Origin: Natrinema salinisoli
GTDB taxonomy: Archaea; Halobacteriota; Halobacteria; Halobacteriales; Natrialbaceae
Direction: 5' to 3'
Assembly (NCBI RefSeq): GCF_020405205.1
Contig: NZ_CP084469.1
Coordinates: forward strand, 2,108,001 to 2,172,000
Length of the DNA stretch: 64,000 nt
Shown one piece after another: positions 24,938-34,333 of this stretch (position 1 is its first letter; each line of letters begins with the position of its first letter). Below the pieces are notes generated by a model. The model did not search any database, had not been told where the DNA came from, and was given only the letters and a program-made list of their open reading frames with translations. Position numbers and translations under genes: made by a program.

Positions 24938-26095
24938 TCAAAGCGTTTTGAATCCGCTTCCGGTCAGCGGGACCACGACGTCGTCGTCGGCGTCGAGCAC
25001 GCCGTCCTCGCGGTACTGCTCGAGCGCCGCCGGGGCGACCGCACAGGTCGGTTCGACGTAGAACCCGTTGCGGTGGAGTCGATCGAGCGCGGTTTCGATC
25101 GGGTCCGATCCGAGCGCGATCGCGTCGCCGTCGGTTTCCTCGATCGCCTCGAGGATCTCGGTGCCGCGGGCGGGTTCGGTGATCCGGATCCCGTCGGCGA
25201 TCGACGTTCCTTCGCCCTCCTCGTCGGTGGTGTCGCCGCCGAGTGCGCCGACGATCGGCGCGTACCCGGCCGCCTGTGCGCCGAGTAGGCGGGGCATTCC
25301 GTCGACGATACCGGCCTCGTTGAGCAGGGAAAAGCCCCGGTACGCGCCGAGGAACAGCGTCCCGTGTCCGATCGGAAGCACGACGGCGTCGGGGACGGAC
25401 CACCCCTGCTGGGCGGCGACCTCGAACGCGAACGTCATCGTCCCGGCGTAGAACGCGGGGTTCCAGGCGTGGCTGGCGTACCAACCGTCGCCGGTCTGTC
25501 TCGGTGCCTCGCCGGCGTCGGGTCCGCCGTCACCGCTGCTCGAGCGGCCTTCGACGGCCTCGAGGCAGGCCGCCGTGACGTCTCCTCGGGTGCCCTCGAC
25601 GCGGACGGGACGGGCGTCGGCCCGCTGGATCGCCATCAGTTTGGACTGTTTGACGTCCGCGGGGACGTAGATGTCCGCGTCGATCCCCGCCCGGGCCGCG
25701 TAGGTCGCGATCGACGCGCCCGCGTTTCCAGAGGAGTCTTCGATGACCTTGTCGACGCCCAGTTCGACGGCTCGAGAGAGGGTCGTCGTCGCCCCGCGGT
25801 CCTTGAACGAGCCCGTCGGAAAGACGTACTCGAGTTTGAACTCCGCGTCCCAGTCCGGCGCGTCGACCATCGGCGTAAAACCCTCGTAGAAGGTGACGTG
25901 CTGCTCGATCGGGAGGAACTCGAAGAACGTCCACAGACCCTCGCTGGTGTCGAGACTGTGCAGCGGGAGCGGATCTCCGTTCGGGTGGGGGCGTGCGGTG
26001 AATTCCAGCGCGTGGCCGCAGGCACAGCACCACGGTTCGTCCGGCCCGGCGTCGTAGACGGCCCCGCAGTCGGGACAGGTGAGATCGGACGCCAT
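24938..26095 (-). CDS. thrC: Threonine synthase (PLP fold type II)
   Basis: 385 residues from the ATG at 26095 (MASDLTCPDCGAVYD). N-terminal zinc ribbon CPDCG...CCACG, PLP-binding FPTGSFKDRGATTTLS (Schiff-base Lys), DSSGNAGASIATYAARAG (phosphate loop). It would convert O-phosphohomoserine to threonine. Threonine dehydratase-like enzymes share the fold, but the zinc ribbon and length fit archaeal ThrC. The AspA-like gene ends 1 base before this start, so both are one operon. Confidence 0.85.
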   Translation of the reverse strand: MASDLTCPDCGAVYDAGPDEPWCCACGHALEFTARPHPNGDPLPLHSLDTSEGLWTFFEFLPIEQHVTFYEGFTPMVDAPDWDAEFKLEYVFPTGSFKDRGATTTLSRAVELGVDKVIEDSSGNAGASIATYAARAGIDADIYVPADVKQSKLMAIQRADARPVRVEGTRGDVTAACLEAVEGRSSSGDGGPDAGEAPRQTGDGWYASHAWNPAFYAGTMTFAFEVAAQQGWSVPDAVVLPIGHGTLFLGAYRGFSLLNEAGIVDGMPRLLGAQAAGYAPIVGALGGDTTDEEGEGTSIADGIRITEPARGTEILEAIEETDGDAIALGSDPIETALDRLHRNGFYVEPTCAVAPAALEQYREDGVLDADDDVVVPLTGSGFKTL

Positions 26096-26096
26096 C

Positions 26097-27056
26097 TCAG
26101 TACTCACCCACGTCGGTCCCGACCGAGCAGACGTATTCGCCCGTCGCGACCTGGGGAAGCCGGCGTGCCCGCCAGAGGATCCCGTCACTGTCGGCGGTCA
26201 CCTCGGCCTTCCGTTCGCCGAAGGGAGTCGTTACCTCGAACAGCGGCTCGCCGGGTTGTACCCGGTCGCCGAGCTCCTTCCGTAGCGTCACGAGCCCGCC
26301 CCCGGGTGCGCCGTACTGCTCGAACCCTCTGGCGCGGGTCTGGGTCTCGAGCGGCTGGTCGCCCTCGAGGAAGTTGTAGTATCTGAGCACGTTCCACACG
26401 CCCTCGACGCCCGTCCGAATGCTCGCCTCGTCCCAACCGACGGCGCCGCCGAGTTCCGGATCGACGGTCGGGATGCCGTCGTCGGGGGCTGCCCGGGCGA
26501 GCTGCCCGTCCGGTCCCTTCTGATCGAGTACGTAGCCACAGCCGAAGGCCTTCGCCAGCTCGAGACACTGGTCGTGGAGCCGGTGGCGCTTCCCACAGCG
26601 GACGCGGACCTCGTCTAACATGCGGCTGGTCGACCCTTGATGGAGGTCGAGGATCAGGTCGGCACGGGTCGCGGCGTCGAAGGTCGCGGCCGCGATCCGT
26701 TCGGTCGAGGTCCCGCTCTCGTTGCCGGGATACGCGCGATTCATCTTCGTGTCGTCGATCGGATTGCGGTGTTCGGCGACCTGAAACGCGTGGTAGTTGA
26801 CGATCCCCACGATGAGGATCGTTCCTGAGATCTCGGCCGGATCGAGTTGCGGCACGACGCGCTGGATAACACCGACGCCGTTGAGTTCGTCGCCGTCACT
26901 GGCCGCCTGCATGTAGAGGGTCTTCCCCGAATCGCTGCCGTTCACCACGGCAACGGGCAGTCCAACGGGACTCCCATCCCGGGTCTCCCCGACCTCGAGA
27001 CGGCCCGTATCGATCTCCCCGGGCCCCGCGCTCGCCGTTCCGAGCGTCGTCGTCAT
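26097..27056 (-). CDS. Succinylglutamate desuccinylase/aspartoacylase (AstE/AspA) family protein
   Basis: 319 residues from the ATG at 27056 (an upstream in-frame GTG exists). Zinc-dependent acyl-amino-acid deacylase family. Seen: SDGDELNG where the family has x-H-G-x-E, so the first zinc His appears to be Asp; NPIDDTKMNRAYPG (substrate motif); LILDLHQGS with the second His; and a C-terminal RPQVATGEYV beta domain. DoeB/EutE, the N-alpha-acetyl-diaminobutyrate deacetylase of ectoine breakdown, belongs here, but this gene sits in an operon with threonine synthase and has no copy of the 7-N5-7 operator, so that role is uncertain. Confidence 0.82.
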   Translation of the reverse strand: MTTTLGTASAGPGEIDTGRLEVGETRDGSPVGLPVAVVNGSDSGKTLYMQAASDGDELNGVGVIQRVVPQLDPAEISGTILIVGIVNYHAFQVAEHRNPIDDTKMNRAYPGNESGTSTERIAAATFDAATRADLILDLHQGSTSRMLDEVRVRCGKRHRLHDQCLELAKAFGCGYVLDQKGPDGQLARAAPDDGIPTVDPELGGAVGWDEASIRTGVEGVWNVLRYYNFLEGDQPLETQTRARGFEQYGAPGGGLVTLRKELGDRVQPGEPLFEVTTPFGERKAEVTADSDGILWRARRLPQVATGEYVCSVGTDVGEY

Positions 27057-27369
27057 GTCCCTCACGATGAACCCGTTCGCCTTTATACTATCCTTTGATC
27101 TCGAGCAGCGGGCACTCGATTCGAGGTGCGGGGATCGGTCCGTTTCCCTCGTCCGGTCGGAACCGATACCTGATGCAGGTCGTCCGGATCGCGGCAGACG
27201 CCCTCCAAGTCTGGTCAGGATTTACCCCTCGATCTAGCGGTCGCAACGTCTCGAGGTCGGCCAGTTCGTCACCACTCTCGAACTGGAAAGACATCGGTCG
27301 CTCGTCTATCGTGGGACCCGGATTCTCCGTGATCTCCCACTTCCTGTACGGTTAACTGGTGTTTCCTCC
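27057..27369. other. Intergenic stretch with a doubtful small frame
   Basis: 313 bases. TATACTATCC near 27088 is a probable promoter element of the AspA-like gene. A minus-strand frame (27088-27294, 68 codons, starting MSFQFESGDELADLETLRPLD) has mixed composition and no recognised family; it may be a gene remnant. Confidence 0.3.
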
Positions 27370-28209
27370 TTACCGTATCTCCGTTCGTGCGAAACGTCGA
27401 TAGCCGAATCCGAGCGACAGGAGGAGCCAGGCTGCGAGGATCGGGAACCCGACCCACTCCTGAAGGTAGAACGCGTCCGACACCGGATGCGCCGTGATTG
27501 CGTTTAATTCAGGGATTATCGCCCGTGTCGCGTATCCATTTGCTGCCGTCGGGTTGAGCACATAGACCAACACGACCCAGTCCGGGGGTCCGGATTCTGG
27601 CGGTACCCATCCGACCGTCACTATCTGTAGAATAGCCGTGACGGTGTCCCACCCCAACTGAAAAAGGGTGTAGAGGCCCGTCGCACCGGCAAGTGCCATA
27701 GACCGGGTGTTCATTATTGACGAGAAGCCAATGCCGATTGCGACGTACACCACCCCGTAAAAGACCGTCATCACGGTGTACAGTATGAACTCAATGGCCG
27801 CGAACGATTCGTAAGTCAGCAACGCGATGACGGCGACGACTAGATAAGCAGTGAGTATCGCCACGGTCAAGACGACGCTCCTCCCGATGAACTTCCCGAA
27901 TACGATGTCACGTCGTGAGTTCGGCAAGCCGAGTGCGAGTTTGATGCTTCCACTCTCGCGCTCACCCACGACCGAGTTGTACGAAATACCCAATCCGAGC
28001 AGCGGCACGAAGAAGGCCATCGGTTGGCCCATGCTATTCAACAATGCCAGCGTACTCGTCGGGATGTCGCTCTCGCCATACATTGGGGGGACGTGTTGAA
28101 TCGCCGCCCAGAACCCGGCGACGAGGACGAACAGCAGTGTGATGCTGAGTAGAACTCCCGAGCGGACGGAATCCCGAACGTCTTTTCTGATCATCGCACG
28201 AAGCGACAT
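27370..28209 (-). CDS. ABC-2 type transporter permease (orphan)
   Basis: 279 residues with six membrane helices. ISYNSVVGERESGSIKLALGLPNSRRDIVFGKFIGR is the conserved early loop of ABC-2/NosY-like permeases used for export. No ATPase gene flanks it in the window. The sequence is lower in GC and less acidic than its neighbours, and some codons are AT-ending, hinting at transfer. The upstream region (28210-28290) is AT-rich with overlapping GTGTAT/ATACAC half-sites. Confidence 0.82.
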   Translation of the reverse strand: MSLRAMIRKDVRDSVRSGVLLSITLLFVLVAGFWAAIQHVPPMYGESDIPTSTLALLNSMGQPMAFFVPLLGLGISYNSVVGERESGSIKLALGLPNSRRDIVFGKFIGRSVVLTVAILTAYLVVAVIALLTYESFAAIEFILYTVMTVFYGVVYVAIGIGFSSIMNTRSMALAGATGLYTLFQLGWDTVTAILQIVTVGWVPPESGPPDWVVLVYVLNPTAANGYATRAIIPELNAITAHPVSDAFYLQEWVGFPILAAWLLLSLGFGYRRFARTEIR

Positions 28210-28446
28210 ATATTACTGTTTATTTATGGAATCTAATGTATCTGGTGCGTGTATTCTTCGCATACACTGTGTATGGTTTCTCTCGGAATGTGGATAAACT
28301 ATTATTTGAACAGAGCAGTCCACGCTGCCTGTACTAAGCGTTCGACCTTCCGTGTCGACTGCTCCTCAGTCCATGCCACATACGCGTCTTGTATTCAGCA
28401 TGACTCCTGAAGCTATCACCGATTGCGGATTTCCACAGAGTCCTCC

Positions 28447-29283
28447 TCACCGATTGAGCACGGCACGAAGCGCGAACCGGAGGTTCTCCCGCCGTTCCAT
28501 GACCCGCCGGTAGAAGTAGGACTTCCAGCGGTCGCCGTAGGGGACGTACTGATAGACGTCGTACTCCTCGGCCAACTCGTACTGGGCGTCCTCGCGCACG
28601 CCCATGAGCATCTGGATCTCGAAGTCCGTTCCGTAGCGCTCGTGGAGCGCTTTCGCGTGGTCGATCATCGCCGGATCGTGGCTCCCGACCCCGATCCCGC
28701 CGTCGTAGTGTTCGAACGCGTACTCGAGCAGCGACCGATACTCCTGATCGACCCGCGCCCCGTCCGAGTATCCGATATCAGCCGGCGGATCGTACGCGCC
28801 CTTGACGAACCGGACCTTGCCGGGGACGTCGGCGAGGCGTTCGACGTCCTCCTGCGTCCGTTTGAGGTTCGCCTGTACGCAGAGCCCGAGGCCGCCCCCG
28901 TGCGCCCGAGCGAGGTCTTCGAACGCGTCCAGGGTCGCGTCGGTGGTCGTGTGGTCTTCCATATCGATCCAGACGAACACGTCGTGCTCGTCGGCGGTGT
29001 CGACGATCGTCTCCAGTTCCGTCCGGAAGACGTCCTCGCCGAGGTCGAGTCCCAGCTGGGAGGGCTTCACCGAGATACAGGCCCCGAGGCCGGATCCCGA
29101 AATGTCGGCGACGAGCCGTCGGTATTCGGCGGTATCGTCGGCGACGGGACCGCGCTCGTCGTAGTGTTCGCCCAGCAAATTGAGGATCGCGTCGACGTTG
29201 CGGTCGTTCAATTGGCGGACGTGCTCGAGCGCGACCGCCGGTGATTCCCCCGCGACGAATTGGTTTGCGATTGGCGAGATCAT
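28447..29283 (-). CDS. Proline dehydrogenase
   Basis: 278 residues from the ATG at 29283 (MISPIANQFVAGE); an earlier Met in frame is not used. FAD-dependent TIM-barrel enzyme that oxidises proline to pyrroline-5-carboxylate. Family marks: SVKPSQLG, WIDMEDHTTTD, VRFVKGAYDPP, GSHDP, QMLMGV and VPYGDRWKSYFYRRVMER near the end, with the C-terminal substrate Arg/Tyr motif (YFYRRVMER). No P5C dehydrogenase gene is adjacent. The gene opens the amino acid catabolism region. Confidence 0.93.
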   Translation of the reverse strand: MISPIANQFVAGESPAVALEHVRQLNDRNVDAILNLLGEHYDERGPVADDTAEYRRLVADISGSGLGACISVKPSQLGLDLGEDVFRTELETIVDTADEHDVFVWIDMEDHTTTDATLDAFEDLARAHGGGLGLCVQANLKRTQEDVERLADVPGKVRFVKGAYDPPADIGYSDGARVDQEYRSLLEYAFEHYDGGIGVGSHDPAMIDHAKALHERYGTDFEIQMLMGVREDAQYELAEEYDVYQYVPYGDRWKSYFYRRVMERRENLRFALRAVLNR

Positions 29284-29437
29284 AGTTGCAATATATGTCG
29301 CCACCCCCTAAGGATATTACTCCGTTTTTCGAACGGGCCTCGCCGTCGGTAAACGGGTGGGGAGGGGTTGCAACGGAAACGAGTGAGGGCGATTGCAACG
29401 GTATCGAGCCGATGTCCGACGGGGTTAGTTGCGCACG

Positions 29438-31735
29438 TCAGTCATCGTTGTGACCGAACAGGCGTTCACGGACGGTTCGCTTGCGGGCCGTCTCCGCGAG
29501 CAGCACCGAACAGTCGATGTCCTCGAGGACGTCCAAGACGAGCGAGCCGCGGACGATCCGCGAGAGCAGGCCCTTCCCGGTCGCACCGATCACGACCAGC
29601 GTGGCGTTCGCGGCCGCAGCTTCGATCGCGGTTTCGACGTCTCGGTCGTCGACGATCAGTTCGGCGTCGGCCAGTCCGTGCTCGGCCGCCCATTCCTCGA
29701 GGAACTGCTCGCCCTCGTCGGCGGATTCGTCCTCGGAGAGGGCGTGCAAGAGCGTGACCCGGGAATCGAACTCCTCGCGGAGCAGCCGGACGACGTCCGC
29801 ACCCAGTACCGAGTCGGGACCGCCGGCGGTCGGCAACAGGATGTGCGACGGGTCGAACCCTCGCTCTTTCAGCACCAGGAAGTCACACGGGAGATCGTGG
29901 GTCAGTTCGTCGATTCGCGACTCGGCGCGGCCATGGGAGGTCGGCCCCCAGCCCATGACGACCTGATCGGCGTCGAAGGTCCGGGCGGCGTCGAAGACCT
30001 CCTCGAACGAGCGGTGTGAGAGCACCGTGTGCGTCTCGACGGGTGCGCCGAAGGTCTCGGCGTCGGTCCGGGCCTGCTCGAGTAACTTCTGGGATTCGGC
30101 GTCGATCCGTTCGTTTTGTTCGGCGCGTTTGAGCGGCGTCTGGTCGGGCACCTGCACGATGTGGACGGCGTGGACCGTGCCGCCGCGCTGCTTCGCGATG
30201 GCGCCGCCGAGCGTAATGAGGTCCTTCTCGGTTCGGGGGTTCGACAGCGGCACCATGACGCGGAAGTCGCCGCCGTTCGTCCCCGCAGTGGGCGTTTTGG
30301 CGGCATCGGGACGGACCGAGTCCGCCGCGGCCACTGCGGCGTCGGGCATCTCGTCGGAGCGGTCGAGGATCCAGCCGGCGAAGACCCCGGCGCTCTCGAC
30401 GCGCTGGCGGGCGTACAGCAGGTACCAGACGGCCGCGAAGACGACGAGCCCCGCGGAGAGGAAGATGACGAACGGCTCGATGTACGCGATCAGCGCGAAC
30501 GACGAGACCGTTCCGATGATCGGAACGAACGGATACAGTGGCACCTCGAAGTCGGGGTCGTACTCGGCGGGTTCGGCTTCCCGCATGACGATCAGCGCGA
30601 TGTTCAACAGGCCGTAGACGATCAAGTGGAGCACGGACCCGGCCGTCGACAGGATCTCGAGGTTGCCAAAGAGGAGGAAGGCGATGATGAGCGAACCGGT
30701 GATCAGAATCGACTTGTAGGGCGTGCCGAACCGGGGATGGATGTCGTTGACCGACGGCGAGATGATCTTCTCCCGGCCCATCGCGAAGTTGATCCGCGAC
30801 GACGAGAGGATCGACGCGTTCGCGCTCGAGGCCGTCGCCAGGAGCCCGCCGAGCAGCAACAGTCCCCAGCCGAGCGTGCCCAGACTGAATTCGAAGAGGC
30901 TGTACTGGCCGAAGAGTAATTGAGCGGCCTTGACGACCGCCGTGTCGTTGTTCGCCACCAGTTCGTTGGGAACCGCCGCCAGCAAGACGAGGAGGAACAG
31001 GGCGTAGACGACGGTGACGATGACGACCGAGCCGATGACCGCCAGCGGGAGGTTACGGCCGGGGTCTTTGATCTCTTCGGCGACCGATGTGATCTGGACG
31101 AAGCCGAGATAGGAGACGAAGACGATGGCGGTCACCGGGAGCACCTCGCCGGTCGTTCCCGGCGGCGCGAACGGTCGCAGCGACTCCATATCGGCGTTCA
31201 GGAGTCCGACGACAGTGAAGGCCCCGAGGATGGCGAGCAGCGTGAACACGATCCCGATCTGCAGTCCGCCGGTCTCCTTGGCACCCATGTAGTTGATCGC
31301 GATGAACAGCACCGCGCCCGCGAGCCCGATCGTCTGGGCCGCGGATATCGTCACCGGACCGAGCCCGAGGGCGGGGGCGCCCACGAGCTGATTGACGTAC
31401 TCGCCGAACCCGTACATGTAGAACGCGGACGCGAAGGCCAGCCCCAGCCAGTTGGCCCAGCCGCTTATCGACCCGAACAGCGGGCCGAGCGCGCGATTGA
31501 TGTAGAAGTAGGCACCGCCCGATTTCGGCATCGCCGTCCCCAGTTCCGAGGCCGACAGCGCCGTGAACAGTGCGGTGACCCCGCCGATGACGAACGTCAG
31601 CGCGGCTAGCGGTCCCGCTCGGGCGACCGCGGTGCCCGGTAACACGAAGATGCCGGCCCCGATCATCGTGCCGATGCCGATCGCGATCGCGGAGAACAGT
31701 CCGAGGTCCTTCGCGAGTTCCTCGTCGGCGCTCAT
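29438..31735 (-). CDS. APC amino acid permease fused to two UspA domains
   Basis: 765 residues: 12 membrane helices of the amino acid-polyamine-cation superfamily (TMIGAGIFVLPG, the substrate/ion motif, residues 20-30), then two universal stress protein domains (about residues 490-630 and 640-755), the last with the ATP-binding GATGKGLLSRIVRGSLVLDVL. This permease-Usp architecture is common in haloarchaea; the Usp tail may sense ATP or stress and set transport activity. Substrate not readable. No 7-N5-7 operator is seen at its promoter. Confidence 0.92.
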   Translation of the reverse strand: MSADEELAKDLGLFSAIAIGIGTMIGAGIFVLPGTAVARAGPLAALTFVIGGVTALFTALSASELGTAMPKSGGAYFYINRALGPLFGSISGWANWLGLAFASAFYMYGFGEYVNQLVGAPALGLGPVTISAAQTIGLAGAVLFIAINYMGAKETGGLQIGIVFTLLAILGAFTVVGLLNADMESLRPFAPPGTTGEVLPVTAIVFVSYLGFVQITSVAEEIKDPGRNLPLAVIGSVVIVTVVYALFLLVLLAAVPNELVANNDTAVVKAAQLLFGQYSLFEFSLGTLGWGLLLLGGLLATASSANASILSSSRINFAMGREKIISPSVNDIHPRFGTPYKSILITGSLIIAFLLFGNLEILSTAGSVLHLIVYGLLNIALIVMREAEPAEYDPDFEVPLYPFVPIIGTVSSFALIAYIEPFVIFLSAGLVVFAAVWYLLYARQRVESAGVFAGWILDRSDEMPDAAVAAADSVRPDAAKTPTAGTNGGDFRVMVPLSNPRTEKDLITLGGAIAKQRGGTVHAVHIVQVPDQTPLKRAEQNERIDAESQKLLEQARTDAETFGAPVETHTVLSHRSFEEVFDAARTFDADQVVMGWGPTSHGRAESRIDELTHDLPCDFLVLKERGFDPSHILLPTAGGPDSVLGADVVRLLREEFDSRVTLLHALSEDESADEGEQFLEEWAAEHGLADAELIVDDRDVETAIEAAAANATLVVIGATGKGLLSRIVRGSLVLDVLEDIDCSVLLAETARKRTVRERLFGHNDD

Positions 31736-32266
31736 GCGGCCGTCCCTCCGTCGTCTCCGATGTCGCCGACGCGGGGAGTTGATATCGTCTCGACGGAACC
31801 GAGTGAGAACGAGAATTTGCCCCCGTAGCGCCGCCTCGCTCGGTGTTCCTGTCTGTCAATCGCGTTCGGTACCGAAGACCGTGGCGGACCGCGGGCGCGA
31901 TATCGGGCGTTCATTGATTCTGATTTGAGTCGGAGACGGTGATAAACTCCCTGATTGAATTGCTGGATCATTATTTTCGTGAAATTATATTGGCGATCGC
32001 AAAGAATAGGCGGCGTCCATTGTTCGGATCCTGAGTCACCGTCGGACGGCCGGCGGAATCACTGTCTGGGACGGCGAACGACCTCCCTGCGGATTCGCCG
32101 TTCTCGAACCCTCGAGCGAGCCGTTCCGGGCGCCAACGGGACCGAAACGAGTGAGTTTCGCTCTCCCGTATTCGGGTTCGACACCCTGTTTGTATTCAGT
32201 AACTGTATACAGTACTCATGAATACTGTGGACAAGTTATTTATGAGTGTTCCACCTGCTCCTACGC
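31736..32266. other. Divergent promoter region, 530 bases
   Basis: Serves the permease (left) and aminotransferase (right). The right half has a 7-N5-7 operator at 32192 and a second inverted repeat ACAGTA/TACTGT at 32210-32229, then TATA (TTATTTATG, 32237-32245) and a leaderless start. The left half shows no coding frame I trust. Confidence 0.5.
32192..32210. promoter_or_regulatory. 7-N5-7 operator 1 (aminotransferase promoter)
   Basis: GTATTCA GTAAC TGTATAC, an inverted repeat with the core ACA-like/TGT half-sites spaced by five bases, upstream of the TATA element. Related sites: 34281, 36672, 38574, 43399, 50985. Confidence 0.65.
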
Positions 32267-33649
32267 ATGACGGCAGGACCGCCGATAGACGAACTCCACT
32301 TCGAGGACGCACCGACCGTCGACTCCGTTCCCGGCCCGAACACCCGAGCGCTGCTCGAGAAACAGCGCGAGATCGACAGTAGCGCGGTTGCCTACCCCGA
32401 CGACATCCCGATCGCGTTCGAGGAGGGCAAGGGCGCGACGGTACGGGACGCAGACGGCAACACCTACATCGACCTCTTCGCGGGGATCGGCGTGCTCAAC
32501 GTCGGGCACTCGAATCCCTACGTGCTCGAGGCAGTCCACGAGCAGGCGGACAAGTTCGTGCACACGGTCGACTTCCCGACCGAAGCGCGCCTCGAGCTGA
32601 TCGAGAAACTCGACGAGATCGCCCCTGACGGCCTGCAGGGCCAGAACAAGGTCGTCTTCGGCGGCCCGACGGGGAGCGACGCGATCGAAGCCTCGATCAA
32701 ACTCTCCAAGTACAACACCGGCGGCGACGGGCTGATCGCGTTCCGCGGCGGCTACCACGGCGCGACGACCGGCGCGATGAGCGTCACGTCGAACAAGAAG
32801 TTCAAAGAACACTACACGCCGCTTCTCTCGGACGTCGTCCACGCGCCCTATCCGCACCCGTTCCGGCAGGACAAGACGCCGGAGGAAGCGGTCGATCACG
32901 CGCTCGAGGAGGTCCAGGCCATGGTCGAGGATCCCTACGGCGGGCTGGCGAACCCGGCCGGGATCATCGTCGAACCGATTCAGGGCGAGGGCGGCATCGT
33001 CACGCCCCCGGAGGGCTTCCTGCAGGGGCTTCGCGACATCGCGGACGACAACGACGTCACGCTGGTCTTCGACGAGATTCAGAGCGGTCTCGGCCGCACC
33101 GGTCAGTGGTGGGCCAGCGACTGGGAGGGCGTCACCCCCGACGCGATGACGAGCGCGAAGGCGCTGGGCGGCGTCGGATTCCCGCTCTCGGCGACGATGT
33201 ACCACGAGGATCTCGACACGTGGGGCTCGGGCGACCACGCCGGCACCTACCGCGGCCACGTCGTCGGCATGCGAGCCGGGACTCGCGCCATCGAGTACAT
33301 GCAGGACCACGACCTGCTCGCGCACGCTCGCGACCTGGGCGAGTACATCCAGGGTCGCCTCCGCGAGGCCGGCGACGGGAACGAGCACCTCGCCGACATC
33401 CGCGGCAAGGGCCTGTTCATCGGCGCGGAATTCGTCGACGCCGACGGGAACCCGGACGGCGATATCGTCGACGCGATCCAGCAGTACTGCTTCGAGCGTG
33501 GGGTCCTGATCTGGACCGCCGGTCGTCACGGCAACGTGCTCCGGTTCCTGCCGCCGCTCGTGCTCACCCACGAGCTGGCCGAGACGGCGCTCGACGTCGT
33601 CGTCGAAGCGATCGAGGACGTGACCGCCGAAGCGAAACGAACCGCCTGA
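32267..33649 (+). CDS. Class III aminotransferase, diaminobutyrate/GABA type (DoeD-like)
   Basis: 460 residues from the ATG at 32267; the TATA spacing indicates a leaderless mRNA, and the earlier in-frame Met is excluded. [18 protein letters not shown] resembles the GPTG-x-x-A motif of 2,4-diaminobutyrate transaminases. [13 protein letters not shown] and TSAKALGG hold the PLP Asp and Schiff-base Lys. A RidA gene follows 21 bases downstream, which fits a PLP enzyme that leaks imines. With the ectoine hydrolase-like gene and M20 genes under the same operator, conversion of diaminobutyrate to aspartate semialdehyde is a reasonable inference; GABA or another amine is possible. Confidence 0.85.
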   Translation: MTAGPPIDELHFEDAPTVDSVPGPNTRALLEKQREIDSSAVAYPDDIPIAFEEGKGATVRDADGNTYIDLFAGIGVLNVGHSNPYVLEAVHEQADKFVHTVDFPTEARLELIEKLDEIAPDGLQGQNKVVFGGPTGSDAIEASIKLSKYNTGGDGLIAFRGGYHGATTGAMSVTSNKKFKEHYTPLLSDVVHAPYPHPFRQDKTPEEAVDHALEEVQAMVEDPYGGLANPAGIIVEPIQGEGGIVTPPEGFLQGLRDIADDNDVTLVFDEIQSGLGRTGQWWASDWEGVTPDAMTSAKALGGVGFPLSATMYHEDLDTWGSGDHAGTYRGHVVGMRAGTRAIEYMQDHDLLAHARDLGEYIQGRLREAGDGNEHLADIRGKGLFIGAEFVDADGNPDGDIVDAIQQYCFERGVLIWTAGRHGNVLRFLPPLVLTHELAETALDVVVEAIEDVTAEAKRTA

Positions 33650-33670
33650 GACTGCGGCGATACGAGGCCC

Positions 33671-34060
33671 ATGTCCGACACCGATCCCATCGAGACCGAC
33701 GACGCACCGAACACCGACAACCCCTACTCGCAGGGCGTTCGCGCCGGCGATACGCTCTACGTCTCCGGGTACGGCCCCGTCGATCCCGAGACGGGTGCGC
33801 CAGTCGACGGCGATATCGAAGCACAGACCGACCAGGTGCTCGACAACATCGCCGCCGTCGTCGACGAAGCCGGCGGGGACGGCCTCGCGGACGTCGTCAA
33901 AGTGACCGTCTACCTGACGGACCTCGAGGACTACGAGCGCGTCAACGAGGCCTACGGCGCGCGATTCGGCGCGGACCCGCCGGCTCGAGTCTGCGTCGAG
34001 GTCTCGCGGCTCCCCGAGGACGTCCGGGTGGAACTGGACGCGACCGCGTACCTCGGGTAG
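33671..34060 (+). CDS. RidA/YjgF family imine deaminase, second paralogue
   Basis: 129 residues. PYSQGVRAGDTLYVSGYGPVDPETG, ADVVKVTVYLTDLEDYERVNEAY and PPARVCVEVSRLPEDVRVELDATAYLG, with conserved Arg106 and Glu121. It shares an operon with the aminotransferase (21-base gap), unlike the first RidA at 181. It probably clears 2-aminoacrylate-like or cyclic imines formed by that enzyme or by the threonine dehydratase. Confidence 0.92.
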   Translation: MSDTDPIETDDAPNTDNPYSQGVRAGDTLYVSGYGPVDPETGAPVDGDIEAQTDQVLDNIAAVVDEAGGDGLADVVKVTVYLTDLEDYERVNEAYGARFGADPPARVCVEVSRLPEDVRVELDATAYLG

Positions 34061-34280
34061 CCGTCCTCGAGCGGTTCGAAGCCACTTATCGTGCTGTGTA
34101 CTGGCTCTCCAGTCTCGGCCGTCCGTCTCGCATCGAGTCGGACGGATTGCACGCGGTGGTGGTCAGCGCCGTCCCGGTCTGCGGCGGGACGACGGTCGTC
34201 CGTCCGAAGCGTCCCCGGCAGCGTTCCGAGACATCGGGACCCGTCCGGTAGCGCGGAATTACATCGATCGCGACTAACCA

Positions 34281-34299
34281 GTATACGAATATTGACTAC
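34281..34299. promoter_or_regulatory. 7-N5-7 operator 2 (M20 gene promoter)
   Basis: GTATACG AATAT TGACTAC. The left half is close to the consensus, the right weaker (two changes). It is followed by TTAAGTATC as TATA and the ATG at 34334. Confidence 0.5.
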
Positions 34300-34333
34300 G
34301 GTTAAGTATCTCGCAGGCGTAGAGCCGGCAAGA

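Noticed and set aside
27088-27294. 68-codon frame as a real gene
   Set aside because: No motif, weak acidity and no clear promoter; mentioned only as a possible remnant.
28246-28275. GTGTAT/ATACAC repeats as another 7-N5-7 operator
   Set aside because: Half-sites are similar but the spacing is not five; kept only as a weak note.
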